Source: Coenobita brevimanus
Lineage: Eukaryota > Arthropoda > Malacostraca > Decapoda > Coenobitidae
Assembly (NCBI GenBank): GCA_032717465.1
Contig: CM064690.1
Span: 10,165,093 to 10,229,092 of the forward strand
DNA: 64,000 bases
Direction of reading: 5' to 3'
Under the pieces are notes generated by a model, which was given only the letters and a program-made list of their open reading frames with translations, had not been told where the DNA came from and ran no database searches. Made by a program: the position numbers and the translations under genes. This document shows, piece after piece, positions 20,756 through 31,960 of the stretch (the stretch's first letter is position 1; the number at the start of each line of letters is the position of its first letter).

Positions 20756-23700
20756 ATGATGTCTACTATTACTACGCTTGATGAAGCCAAAGATTTTTTG
20801 TCAAATGTGCAAACAGTGCGTGATGTAGAAAACAGAACAAAGAATGAACTTAAGCTTGTTGCTCAACAATTGGGAATTGCAGTTCACTCTCATCATTCTA
20901 AAGATCAAATTGCTGGCATGATTAATAAAAGCTTGTTTAATGTAACTTCTCCAAATGAGCAAACGCAGATTGAATTAGCTAAGTTACAGCTAGCCCTGCA
21001 GGAGGCTCGTGTTAAGGAGGCTGAATTTCAAGCACGTGCTAAGGAGGCTGAGTCTCAGGCTAAGGAGGCGGAGTCTCAGGCTAAGGAGGTGGAGTCTCAG
21101 GCTCGCGTGAAGGAGGCTGAATTTCAGGCAAATGCTAAGGAGGCTGAATCTCAGTCTCGGATTCAGGAGGCACAGATACAGGCTCAGGCACAAATTGAAC
21201 TAGCTAGGATTCAGGCAGACCATGAGTATTGCATGAAACAATGTGGAATTGGATCATCTAGCTCTGATGATTTTGATGTGGCTAAAAATGTTAAACTTGT
21301 CCCTCCTTTTAATGAATCTGATTTAACAAAGTATTTTCAGTTGTTTGAGAGGGTAGCTACAGGTTTTAATTGGCCCAACCAGTATTGGCCAGTACTCCTT
21401 CAAACTGTTCTCACTGGTAAAGCTCAAGTAACTTATGCATCTTTGCCTCAGGATCAATCTGATAATTATGATGTAGTTAAGAGCTTGATTCTTAAGGCCT
21501 ATGAGCTTGTTCCTGAAGCCTATAGAGTAAAATTTAGGACAACTTACAAGCAAGATAAGCAATCCCATGTTGAGTATGCAAGAATCAAAGAAGATCTGTT
21601 AGAGCAGTGGTTAAATTCTAAGAATGTGGATTCTGATTTTGGTAAATTTAAGCAGATGATTTTGCTGGAGGACTTCAAAAGGTGTATTAGTAAAGATGTA
21701 AGCCTATATCTTGATGAGAGAAGAATAGATAATTTGTCTGATGCTGCAGTTTTAGCTGATGAGTATGTTCTCACTCACAAAAGATATTCTAGAGGAAAAG
21801 GGAAAGCTGAGAGTAAGTACGTTGCCTCTACTCAGAGTACAGGTAACAGGAAAGAGAATAAAGATGATGTTTCTCAGGAAGTAAATACCAGCTTCACCTC
21901 TAGATTTCAGAAAAGTAAATGTACTTATTGTAGTAAGCTTGGTCATACTACGGAGAAATGTTTCAGGAGACAGCGTGATGTGAACAAAAAGGAGTCTTTA
22001 AATATTCAGTCAATTGGTCTAGTGTCCACTCTTGAGAGTTCCCAGAATTCTTTAACTGAGGTAACTGAACCTGCTTTGAGGGGTAACTTAAATTCTCATG
22101 ATGGAGCTCCTCTTTTGAGCAGTAACGTGGGTGACACTCTCAAGAGTTCATGTGCTAATTTCCTGTCTGATGGTTTTGTCAGTCCTCTGGACAGTAATGA
22201 CAGGAAATCAGTTCAAATATATCGTGATACAGGTGCTTGCCAATCCCTTATGCTGACCAGTGTTCTAGGCTCTAATGTTAATTCCTCTGATGAAACTGTA
22301 ATCTTACAAGGTGTAGGGAATAATTACTTCTCTGTCCCTCTGTGCAGAGTGAATTTAGAGTCTGGTTTTGTTAATGGTTCCGTTATGGTTGGGTTGGTTG
22401 AGACACTCCCAATGTCAGGTGTAACTTTCTTACTTGGAAATGATATTAGTGGAAGTCAAGTGTGTCCAGCTCCTCAGCTGTCTAGTGAGCCAGTGGCTGC
22501 GACCCGGGATTGTGATGTCCCTGATGTGTTCCCTGCATGTGCTGTCACTAAGGCTAAGTCTAAAGTTACTGGTGATTTAGAGGATAATGATGATGATGAT
22601 GTTATCCTAGCTGACACTTTTCTTGCTAATTTGGACCACTCACCAGATGAGGCAGTACCCGTAGTGTTGATAATTTGTCTCGTCAAGAGTTGGTTGAGTT
22701 GCAGGTTGCTGACCCTGAGTTGAAAGGTCTAGCTAACTCTGCTTGCAGTGAGGAAGAGTCAGCTGGTGCTTCTACTTGTTATTATATAAAGTCAGGAGTA
22801 CTTATGAGGAAGTGGAGACCCCCAACAGCATCAGCCGACTGCGAATGGGAGGTTGTACATCAAGTTGTCATCCCTCGTGTTTGTAGGCAGGATATCATTA
22901 GAGTGGCTCATGATTCCAGTTTGGCAGGACACCTTGGAGTGAGGAAGACTGTGGCACGCATTTTGAAACACTTCTACTGGCCAGGTATCTTCAGGGATGT
23001 TTCCTGGTATTGTAAGTCTTGTCACACCTGTCAAGTTGTGGGGAAGTGTAATCAGACCGAAAGGGTCGCACCTCTAGTTCCCATTCCTCCTTTTGAGGCA
23101 CCTTTCACCCATGTGTTGGTGGATATTGTGGGCCTTCTTCCTAAGACTTCTTCAGGATTTTCTTATGTGTTGACCCTGATTGATATGGCTACTCGTTATC
23201 CTGAAGCCATTCCACTTAGAAATATCTCAGCAAAGAACGTGGTTAAGGAAATGCTAGGGTTCTTCACAAAGTTTGGTCTGCCCAAGGAGGTACAGTCAGA
23301 CCGAGGAAGTAATTTCATGTCAAATGTTTTCAAGCAGTCTCTGAAAGAGTTGGGCATCTCCCAGATCACGTCTTCAGCTTACCATCCCCAGACCCAAGGA
23401 GCGTTGGAGAGATATCATGAAACACTCAAATCGATGCTCAAGAAATGCTGTTTGGAACATCAGAAAGACTGGGATAAAGGTCTTCCATTCGTTGTGTTTG
23501 CCGCAAGAGAATCTCCAAATGAATCACTGGGCTTCTCACCTTTTGAACTACTGTTTGGCCATGAAGTAAGAGGACCCCTTAAGCTACTCAAGGAATGCTG
23601 GCTGTCGGAGGAAGATGACGTCAACCTGTTGGAGTATGTGATGAAGTTCAAAGAACGGCTGTCCACTGCTTTACAACTGGCGAGAGAGAATTTAGGAGCT

Positions 23701-25449
23701 GCTCAGGAGAAGATGAAGACTTGGTATGATAAGAAGTCCAGGTTACGCCACTTTCAGCCAGGAGATCAGGTTTTAATTCTGCTACCAGTGCATGGGCAAC
23801 CTCTTCAAGCCAAGTTTAGTGGTCCTTATTTCGTGGAGAAGAAACTCAGTGATGTCAACTATGTCATCGCCACACCAGATCGTAGAAAGAACAAGCAACT
23901 TTGTCACATCAACATGCTAAAGTTATATCACAGGCGGGACGAAAATAATCCAGTCTGCACTGTAACTGTTCCACCCGAGTCTGCAAGTGAAGCTCTCCCA
24001 TGCAGTATGAGCCTGAGTGATAGTTTGGGGAAGAATCCTGATATCATGAATGATCTCCAGACTAAGCTTTCTCATCTACCTCCCGAGGAAAGGCAGGAGT
24101 TTTCGGCATTACTGCAGGAGTACCCGCAAGTGTTCCATACCACTCCAGGAAGAACCACTGTGTTGATGCATGATGTCGATGTTGGAGACGCAAAGCCAAT
24201 TAAATTGCCTCCTTACCGTGTGAACCCAGTGAAAGTTCCTCTCATCGAGAAGGAGCTTGGCTACCTGTTGGACCACAAGATGATTGAGCCATGTCAGAGC
24301 GAGTGGAGTTCTCCTGTCACTCTGGTCCCTAAGCCAGGTGGGTCACAGCAGCTTTGCATTGACTACAGACGTGTTAATCAGATAACCAAAACAGACACTT
24401 ACCCTCTCCCTCGTGTGGAAGATTGCATAGACAAGATCGGAAAGGCTAGGTACATAAGTAAGTTTGATTTGTTAAAGGGATACTGGCAAGTACCTATGAC
24501 TGAACGTGCTAGGGAGATCTCATGTTTTGTAACACTAGGAAAGACTTTTGCATGTTCTGTAATGCCATATGGTATGAAGAATGCACCAGCCACATTTCAG
24601 AAGCTCATGAATGTTGTAACAGAGGGTTTGGCAGGGTGTGTTGTTTATATTGATGATGTATTAATCTTCAGTGACAACTGGAAAGATCACCTATGCCATG
24701 TCAGTAAATTTCTTGAGCGTTTGGTTCATGCTAATCTTGTAGCTATTTTATCAAAGTGTGAGTTTGGTCAAGCTAAAGTTCAGTACCTTGGGTATGTAAT
24801 TGGTGATGGACATGTTGCACCACCAGGAGCTAAGGTTCAGGTTATAAGTGATCTTCCCAGACCTAAAAGTAGGAAAGAGCTACAAAGATTTTTGGGAATG
24901 GTAGGTTATTACAGGAGATTTGTTCTTAACTTTCCTATTCTTGTATCACCACTTACAGACCTATTGAAAAAGGGAGTTAACTTTGTCTGGACCGATAACT
25001 GTGAATCCTCTTTCAACAAACTTAAAGCTATCCTATTAAGTCAGCCAGTGCTCGCTACTCCAAATTTTGCTAAGCCTTTTAAGATGGCTGTTGATGCAAG
25101 TGATACAGGAGCTGGGGCTGTTTTGCTGCAAGAGGATGATCAGGGTATTGAACATCCTGTATCTTATTACAGTAAGAAGTTCACTCCACCTCAAAAGAAC
25201 TACTCAACTATTGAGAAAGAGCTTTTGGCCTTGATTTTGGGTTTACAGCAGTTTTCATTTTATTTGTGTTCTGGTTTTGACCCCATAGTCATTTATACCG
25301 TTCATAACCCACTGAAATTCCTTAGTAAGTTTAAAGACAAAAATCAGAGATTGACAAGATGGAGTCTACTTCTTCAGGAGTATTCATTAGACATACAACA
25401 TGTCAAGGGGAAAGAAAATGTTAATGCAGATTGCTTATCTAGACTTTAG
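20756..25449 (+). pseudogene. gag-pol polyprotein, copy B (one frameshift)
   Basis: The gag-protease part is open from ATG 20756 to 22723. It contains the repeated EAESQA-type segment at about residues 85-150, the CCHC knuckle beginning at residue 389 and protease DTGA at residue 491. A single missing C near 22657-22660 (CAGTACCCG versus CAGTACCCCG in copy A) shifts the frame. From about 22663 the rest of pol is open to 25449. It holds the integrase finger at 22909-23035, catalytic Asp at 23122 and 23299 and Glu at 23407, GPYFVEKK at about 23820, RT YIDD at 24646-24657, and RNase H Asp at 25092 and Glu at 25212. The third RNase H Asp, normally in TDHNPL, is Val here (GTT at 25300). Near-identity to copy A implies recent activity. 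Confidence 0.9.
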
Positions 25450-25508
25450 ACAGATTGTTTTAGAGTAATAAGAAATTTCCTTTGTAAATTTTTTTCTTTG
25501 TGGTAAGG

Positions 25509-26291
25509 TATTACATAGCCTATGATTTCATCATCCTTTGTGTAATTTTAACGCACAGTATGCTGCATGTTTGATCACGAGCGTGTTCTGCCTCAGTCCT
25601 CCCCTTCTACCGTTATAGTAGAGTAAGTCGTCCTTTCTGTGGTTCAGTGCAGGATTGTCAGCTCTTTGTCCCCTATGGCTTCACTTGCACGTCCTTCTTA
25701 CAAGTTGTATCAAGCTCTGCTGGCCCCTATATAATGAGCTCAGTCTCTGCATTATTGCGACTTAGATCTACTCCTCATTTTGTTCACATCTCTGTCCTCC
25801 CCTGTACAGTTATTATTGTGAGTGCTCAGGAAGTCTCCAACCATCTAGCAGCTGTGTGTAATTTGAGTATAACTGTTGTTGCATTTTTTCTTGTACTGTG
25901 TAGCATAAGGTTAATTCTTAGGCCTAGTAAGGTTTTTGTAATTTATGTGGGGTTCTTGTTGTCAGCCATCATTAATAATATTTTTTATCTGTAATAATAT
26001 ATCTGGCATTCACTGAGTATTATCTGGTATCTCATTTTAACAGGGCTGACTTAGATAAATTTACACATGCTAATTTCGTGTTAATAGAGGCTATTGCAGT
26101 TAACCATATATTTAACCTGTTTTTTGCCATTACATTATCCTTATGAGTCCTGAATGTTTTGTTGTAAGTTTGAGCATTAAACTTTAACTTGTAATTTTAC
26201 CTAACTCTTTGTTTTGAACCTGGAACTTTACGGGACAGTAGTGATTTTCAGTATTCTCACTTAAAGTGTACATTATCTTTCTCTGTTCCGT

Positions 26292-26295
<4 letters not shown>
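25509..26295 (+). repeat. LTR 3
   Basis: 787 bp ending CCGTAACA. The first dinucleotide is TA instead of TG (TATTACATAG), a change that would affect integrase processing of this end. TA repeat starts immediately after it. Confidence 0.95.

Positions 26296-26372
<77 letters not shown>
26296..26372 (+). repeat. (TA)n microsatellite
   Basis: Continuation of the TA run split by the LTR tandem. It is flanked by a 12 bp perfect inverted repeat, CTTTCTCTGTTC at the end of LTR3 and GAACAGAGAAAG at about 26376-26387. Confidence 0.95.
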
Positions 26373-26373
<1 letters not shown>

Positions 26374-26394
26374 CAGAACAGAGAAAGGAAAAAC

Positions 26395-27120
26395 AAATGA
26401 ATGAAAAAAAAAAAATCCATACTCTAGATTAATGGTGTCCTCAGTTCATAAAATATCTGTAACAGTTTGACTTGAACAGCTGTAGGTTGAAGTTTAGAGG
26501 GAAACAACTCTGGGAAAGCGAGTTCCAGAGAGATGCAGGTCGGGTAATGAAAGAATTCTGATAGGTAGAAGTTCTGCAATATGGCTGAGTGACATTCCTG
26601 TCATGAGCGCTACCAGACGCCCGTGTAGCACGAGGGAAGGCATGGAGAGGTGGCACCATGAACGCAACTTCTTCTGAGCCTTTGCCATAAAAATATTTGT
26701 AAAATAATGCAAGGAAGGAAACATTCCTAATTGCCTGTAGGAGAGGTAGTTTATTTGTAATGGCAGGATTGTAAATAATTCTAACAGCTTTGTTCTTAAT
26801 TTTGTCTAGTTGTTTTAATGCAACCTCTTCATATCCATTCCACAAGGGTGAGCAATACTCAAGTTGAAAGCACACATGACTAACAAATTATAGCTAACTG
26901 CTCGTCAGTGAAGAAGTTAAGGACTCTGTAGCCTACATTAATCCAAGTGTCTTTGAGGCGGTTTTAGTAAGTTATCTAACATGAGAGGTCCAGCTGAGAA
27001 CATTGTTATGTGAGACGCCGAGAATTTCAATACTTTTAGAAACTGCAGTAGTAGTAGTACTGAAGGTAATATAATTATGAATCTGGCAATATCTGTCTAT
27101 TAGTAAATTGTATATATTCA
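26395..27120 (-). mobile_element. LINE 3' fragment, CR1/Rex1-like
   Basis: On the minus strand a C-terminal RT region reads IEILGVSHNNVLSWTSHVR (about 27030-26974), then after frameshifts FTDEQLAII and a 144-codon open frame (26875-26441) with QLEYCSPLWNGYEEVALK, LDKIKNKAVRIIYN, SFLALFYKYFYG and RPASLWNSLSQSCFPL. This is the typical C-terminal tail of CR1- or Rex1-like LINEs. It ends near 26400 next to a T12 run in the minus sense. The catalytic part of RT is missing, so it is a 5'-truncated dead copy. Confidence 0.8.

Positions 27121-27123
<3 letters not shown>

Positions 27124-27203
<80 letters not shown>
27124..27203 (+). repeat. (TA)n microsatellite
   Basis: About 40 TA units. Its last TA is the target duplication of the MITE. 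Confidence 0.95.
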
Positions 27204-27206
<3 letters not shown>

Positions 27207-27588
27207 TGGACCCTCATTACAATGGAATTATTCAGCCAACCTCCGTTATAGTAAATTCTGCTAAAACGGAAGTAACTGTGGACCATACCCAACTGGCAAT
27301 TTTGTGAGTTTTGTGGGAGTTCATATGTGATCTAAAGCCTAAACACAGATGGAACAACACTGTAAACACATTTCTATGCATAATATACGTAAATAAATAC
27401 GTAACTGTGCAAATTACTGTACATAAATAACAAAAAATTCAGCTGGATGCCAAATGGTGCAACACATAGTAACAGAAATAACTTTCACAATACCGGAATT
27501 TTCCGGCATTTTGAAAGTGATAAAGGATTTTTTTTCCCCTGTATTGCTATTCCGTTGTACCGAAGTTCGTTATAATGAGGATCTACTG
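27204..27588. mobile_element. Tigger/pogo-like MITE
   Basis: Imperfect terminal inverted repeats: left CAGTGGACCCTCATTACAAT, right end in reverse CAGTAGATCCTCATTATAAC. The element is 385 bp, flanked by TA on both sides (27202-27203 and 27589-27590), as expected for Tc1/mariner-type insertion. The CAGT..CCTC.TTATAACGAA style of end is known from Tigger and pogo elements. There is no coding capacity, so it would depend on a transposase elsewhere. Confidence 0.75.
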
Positions 27589-27590
27589 TA

Positions 27591-27667
27591 TATAGATAGA
27601 TAGATACATAGATACATACATATATATATATATAGATATATAGATAAAACGATATACAGATATATGT
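27591..27667 (+). repeat. (GATA)/(TA) microsatellite
   Basis: Mixed TAGATAGATAGATACATA and TA units linking the MITE to the next LINE fragment. Confidence 0.85.
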
Positions 27668-28045
27668 AGTAAAGAGTAAAGTGATGGTTATTGAGAGAGA
27701 AGGTGACTCCCAGTGCGATGTTACAGTGAATGGAGAGAGACTGGAATTGATGAGAGAGTTTAAAAAACCTGGGTACAGTGATAGAAATGAGAGGAAAATG
27801 TGCAAAAGCAGTGGAAAGTAGATTGACACAAGGAAGAAAAGTAGCTGATGCAATGAAGGCCTTGAAAAGAAACGGACGCTTGAGTCTTGCAGCTGCTCGA
27901 GGCTTACATGAAGGAGAGTTAGTACCAACTTTAACATATGGATGTGAGACTGTGGTGTGACATGAAAATGAAAAGTCAAGAGTAAGAGCAGTGGAGATGA
28001 GACTGCTGCCACAGTTGCTCCTTGGGTACGTATGCTCAGACACCG
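27668..28045 (+). mobile_element. LINE fragment, RT C-terminal part
   Basis: Contains KVMVIEREGD-like and MREFKKPGYS blocks, then an open 60-codon stretch with KAVESRLTQGRKVADAMKAL, RGLHEGELVPTLTYGCETVV and a stop followed by ENEKSRVRAVEMRLLP. The order matches the region around 13455-13800 of LINE A, but the wording differs enough to be another subfamily. Both sides are TA/GATA repeat. Confidence 0.75.
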
Positions 28046-28061
28046 TTTCTTATATATATAT

Positions 28062-28092
<31 letters not shown>

Positions 28093-28105
28093 TAGATATA
28101 GATAG
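28046..28105 (+). repeat. (TA)/(GATA) microsatellite
   Basis: TATATATATATATAGATAGATAGATAG and ATAGATATAGATAT units. Confidence 0.9.
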
Positions 28106-29560
28106 TAAAATACAAACTCTTTTTAGTTATACTCTAAATCACTTCAAAAGATTTTCGTAGCACCTCTTTCTTAGCGATTTATTCAGCAAATTACGCCTCA
28201 GTATTCCTTTATATGTTATTTATACAACGTATGTGAAAGTTATAATAGTAAATAATGGATATATGAGAATGTTGCGGTGTAATACACAAAATACATCGCT
28301 AAATATCAAACGTTGCGAGGCTTGCCATCCCTCCAGAATACAACCGTATATATTCACATCTTTCATAACCTTTCATCTGGCTACCGTCCCAGATTCACGC
28401 CGCCAGAAAAGACGACACAAGGATTCATGGGAGTGGCCAGGCGGAACAGGGTTTATAGCGGCACAACCCCGTATCTGTGAATTGCTTACTTTTTTTTTTC
28501 TTTTTAAATCAAATCAGGCTTCGGTCCAGAAGCGTCTTTCTTGCTTTGTTATTGTTCACTCGGACAATTTTATTTAGCACTTAGAAGACTCGTACTGAAG
28601 AGGAAGAGGAAGGCAATGTTTAACCTCCCAACGTTCGAAAAGTCTCTCCTAAGGTGAATCTACTACGGTGAAGGAAACAAGACTGTGCTGAAAAACCTGA
28701 CATCGGATTCAAGGGGTTAACTATGCACAAGAGAAACTTAGGACGCCGGAAATGTTATAGTGTATCATTCACTGTTCTGGGTGAAAGAAAAAAAAAAAAT
28801 CGTTCTATTTGGCTTCCCCCCCCCCCCAACAGCAGACGACTAGTATCCACGTTTGAAATTGGCTCAGTTCCGTCATGTAAAACAGACCGACAATAGTAAT
28901 AACATGGGGTTGACGTTCTAGTGACTAAGAATACTTATGTGTTAAATTTTCTTGATATTGCTGCTTGTGACCCGCACTCATCTGAACGTAGACCCAGTAA
29001 GCTGGGGGCTACAGTTGCCCTTCTGTATTCTACCTTCCTCCTTTAGGGTAATTGAGAGGGAACTGAAGGATTTTATATAAGTAACAGAATCGCCTGGTTA
29101 TATCGGTACCACAGTGCAAAGGCGTCCCACTCCAGAGCGGATGAAAAATACTTTTTTTCCTTATATTGAACATCAGTGAATGTCTGCCTTCTCTTCCCGA
29201 CTCTGGTCAGGCGCCGGTGCTGTGTTTGAGGTTCGTGATTAAGCAGGATTTACACTGCACAGAAACTTTACTATTAAATCTGGCACCAAAGTTTTGGCAA
29301 AACGAGCAAGGTAAAATGACCACTGACTGAAAACTATTCTATATTTTATTTCCACTAATGTCAGATACTTTGAAATCCCGGCTTCATTGTTCATAGCAGA
29401 GCTGCCAGTCCATGTCAGACTAGTACAAGCCGGAGATGAACTTTGGGAATGAGCGACTGCTTGTATATAGATTAATAAAGTATTTGTTGGATAATATGAA
29501 GTTAATAAAGTGAGTGATTAGCCATGAAAGAAAGATAGGTAGTATGATAAAAAAAAAAAA
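28106..29560. other. No gene recognised
   Basis: About 1.45 kb of mixed sequence. Short frames lack domains. A C10 run at 28818 and T/A homopolymers are present. This is the longest stretch of possibly unique sequence in the first half of the window. Confidence 0.45.
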
Positions 29561-29563
29561 AAC

Positions 29564-29598
<35 letters not shown>

Positions 29599-29600
29599 CT
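29561..29600 (+). repeat. (GATA)n microsatellite
   Basis: An A12 run followed by about nine GATA units. Confidence 0.95.
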
Positions 29601-30140
29601 GGCGTCAGTGATGCAGAACTCCCGCCTGCACCCGCCCGCACCAGCAAACATTTGGTGTTGACTCAGGTATAGACTACTATAAGATATAGCTGGGCAAGCT
29701 GCAGAGAATAAGGGTATTGTTGCTGATAAATCAATACAATGCAGTCACATTCTTTGCAGGAAGAAAGAGTAATACTGTCAGGAAATATTCTGGGTGAAAT
29801 ATGTGGATGTTGTACATGAATGCATCCTGTAAAAGATATAATAATATACTGTAGTTTATTTCCTGAACCCCCCCTACACAGCGACGTACCTTTCATTACG
29901 TTCCTGCTAAGTCGTGACGCGATTCAGCTGAGAAAAGACGATCATCAATGTAAAAAGGTTATACACAGTCTAATGCAGCCTATTTTAAACCACAAAATTT
30001 TATTTTAAATTCTGGCTTCCGCTACGTTGTTCAAGTGATGAAAAATTTCCTTGTAGTAAAAGTTGAAGATGAGGGGTTCAGAAGAAAATAGGCCGCCACA
30101 GAAGGCAAAATAGTTAGCTGGAAAAAAGAAAGAAAGAAAG
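29601..30140. other. No gene recognised
   Basis: Mixed sequence. Two short open frames of 60-77 codons without motif. Confidence 0.4.
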
Positions 30141-30162
30141 AAAAAAAGACACAGGTAGACAG

Positions 30163-30410
30163 ATACACAGACAGATAAACAAAGAGATTTCATGAGTGTG
30201 GTGTGTCTGGGAGATCACATAGGTACTTACATTAGACAGATAAACAAATAGATTTCATTAGTGTGGTGTGTCTGGGAGATCACATAGGTACATAGGCAGA
30301 TAAACTAATATATTTCATGAGTGTGGTGTGTCTGGGAGATCACATAGGTACTTACAGTAGACAGATAAACAAGTAGATTTCATTAGTGTGGTGTGTCTGG
30401 GAGTCATATA
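30163..30410 (+). repeat. 62 bp tandem repeat, about four copies
   Basis: Unit: AGACAGATAAACAA, TAGATTTCATTAGTGTGGTG, TGTCTGGGAGATCACATAGG, TACTTACA. Copies start near 30170, 30235, 30294 and 30358. One lacks part of the TACTTACA block. It joins the LINE fragment on the right. Confidence 0.85.
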
Positions 30411-31075
30411 GAATTGTCAGGCTTGAAAGGATTGATCTTGCTGGTGAGACTCTTGAAAGTGTGGAAAAGTTTTGTTATCTGGGGGACATGTTATGTGCTG
30501 GAGGTTAGCTCAGTGAGGGTAAGGAGTGGTTGGAGGAAGTTCAGGGAGCTGTTGCCTCTCCTGACGCTGGGAGGACTCTCCCTCCGTGTTAAGGGATCTT
30601 TTTATGCGGCATGTGTTAGGAGTGTAATGCTGTATGGTAGTGTGACCTGGGCAGTAAAGGAAGAGGATATTCATAGACTCAAACGTACAGAAATTACAAT
30701 GATTAGATGAATATGTAAAGCGTCCTTGAATGCGAGGCCTGAGGAAGCTAGGTTTACGACTGACGAGTTGAGAGGCAGGATGGGACTGTAGTGCTGCGAT
30801 GATGAGGGGCAGATTGATATGGTTTGGGTATGTGGAGAGGATGGAGGATGACAGATGGGTGCGGAAAGTAAGAATTGTGAATGGCGGGGGTGGTAGCGAG
30901 AAGCAGACCGAAAAACACCAGGGACGAAGTCATACAGTGTGACCTTAGAGATAAGGGACTGAATAGGGAGGTTGCCAGAGATCGAGCAGCAGGGGGAGCC
31001 GCCATTAGGATACCAAGGCTGACGCATGCAAGCATGTTGGAGCTTTTATAAACGATACAACACATAGAGAGGTAG
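30411..31075 (+). mobile_element. LINE fragment, second family, RT C-terminal part
   Basis: Through several frameshifts one reads VEKFCYLGDMLCAGG near 30455-30500, GWRKFRELLPLLT near 30528-30565, FYAACVRSVMLYGSVTWAVK at about 30600-30660, a YGS-type motif, then decayed stretches for a GRLRWFGHVERMED block (near 30805-30848) and DLRDKGLNREVARDRAAW (near 30940-30990). It ends in CAAGCATGTTGGAGCTTTTA and then GATA repeat at 31085. The family is different from LINE A, shown by YLGDML in place of YLGSVM. Confidence 0.8.
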
Positions 31076-31960
31076 AAATACAGAAAGATAGATAGATAGA
31101 TAGCCGGATAGAAATATGGATAGGTAGATAGATGGACAGGTGGAAGACCGTGACTGGGAGGGAAGGGGTGAGAGGAATACAAAGTCATGCCATAGGGTGA
31201 GGCAGGGGTGGTGGAAGAGGTGATGAGGCAGGGGTGATGAGGCAGGGGTGATGAGGCAAAGGCAGTGAGACAGGAAATGAGCGGGGGTGATGAGGCAGTG
31301 CGTGAGACAGGGGTGGTGAGACAGGGAGGGAGACTAGGGTGCTGAGGCAGGGGATGAGGCAAAAGAGGTGAGGAACAGGAGGTGAAGACAGAGGAGGTGA
31401 AGCAGGAAGTCAAACACGGGATGAAGACGGGAGAAGTGAGGCAGGGAAGGTGAGCCAGGGCAAGTGAGGCAGAGGGATGAGTCAGAGAAGGTAGAGCAGG
31501 AGCGGTGAGCCAAGGGTGAAGGCAGGGATGATAAGAGAATGAGGCAGGGATGATGATGGAGTGAGGCAGGTGAGGTGTGGAAAAGAAAATAAAGACAAAG
31601 GAAGCGAGGCAGGAGGAAAAGAAGATGAAGAAGAAGTGAGACAGGGGAGGTGAGGGAAGGGAGGTAAAGCAGAGGGGTGAGGCAAGGGAGGTAAGCAGGG
31701 GTGTTGAGCCATGGGCGGAGGCAGAGATGATGAGGGAATGAGGCAGGGATGATGAGGAAGAGGAGGTAAGGCAGGGGTGGTAAGCAAAGGGGGGAGGCAG
31801 GGGTGATGAGGAACTGAGGAAGGGAGAGTGAGGCAGGGAAGATGAGGCAGAGGGATGACACGAAAGAGATGAGGCAGGATGGTGAGACTAGAGAGATGAG
31901 GCAGGTGTGGTGAGCCACCGGGCAGAGGCAGACGTGATGAAGTCAGGCAGGGATGGTGAG
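31076..31960 (+). repeat. GATA run and degenerate GAGGCAGGGGTGAT minisatellite
   Basis: GATAGATAGATAG at 31086-31102, then from about 31190 some 750 bp of imperfect 12-15 bp units such as GATGAGGCAGGGGTGATGAG and GTGAGACAGGG. The opposite strand gives Pro/Leu/Ser-rich open frames of up to 219 codons that are by-products. Confidence 0.75.

Larger units (their letters stand above)
14264..26295 (+). mobile_element. Tandem Gmr1-like Ty3/Gypsy LTR retrotransposon (LTR-int-LTR-int-LTR)
   Basis: Two almost identical internal regions (15052-19887 and 20675-25508) share the middle of three ~787 bp LTRs. The repeat period is 5624 and 5621 bp. Each internal region encodes gag with a CCHC knuckle, an aspartic protease, then integrase, then reverse transcriptase and RNase H. 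In most Ty3/Gypsy elements integrase is last. The Copia-like order seen here defines Gmr1-like elements, first described from cod and other deuterostomes. No env-like ORF is seen. TA repeat on both outer sides shows that insertion was into the LINE A tail. Confidence 0.9.
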
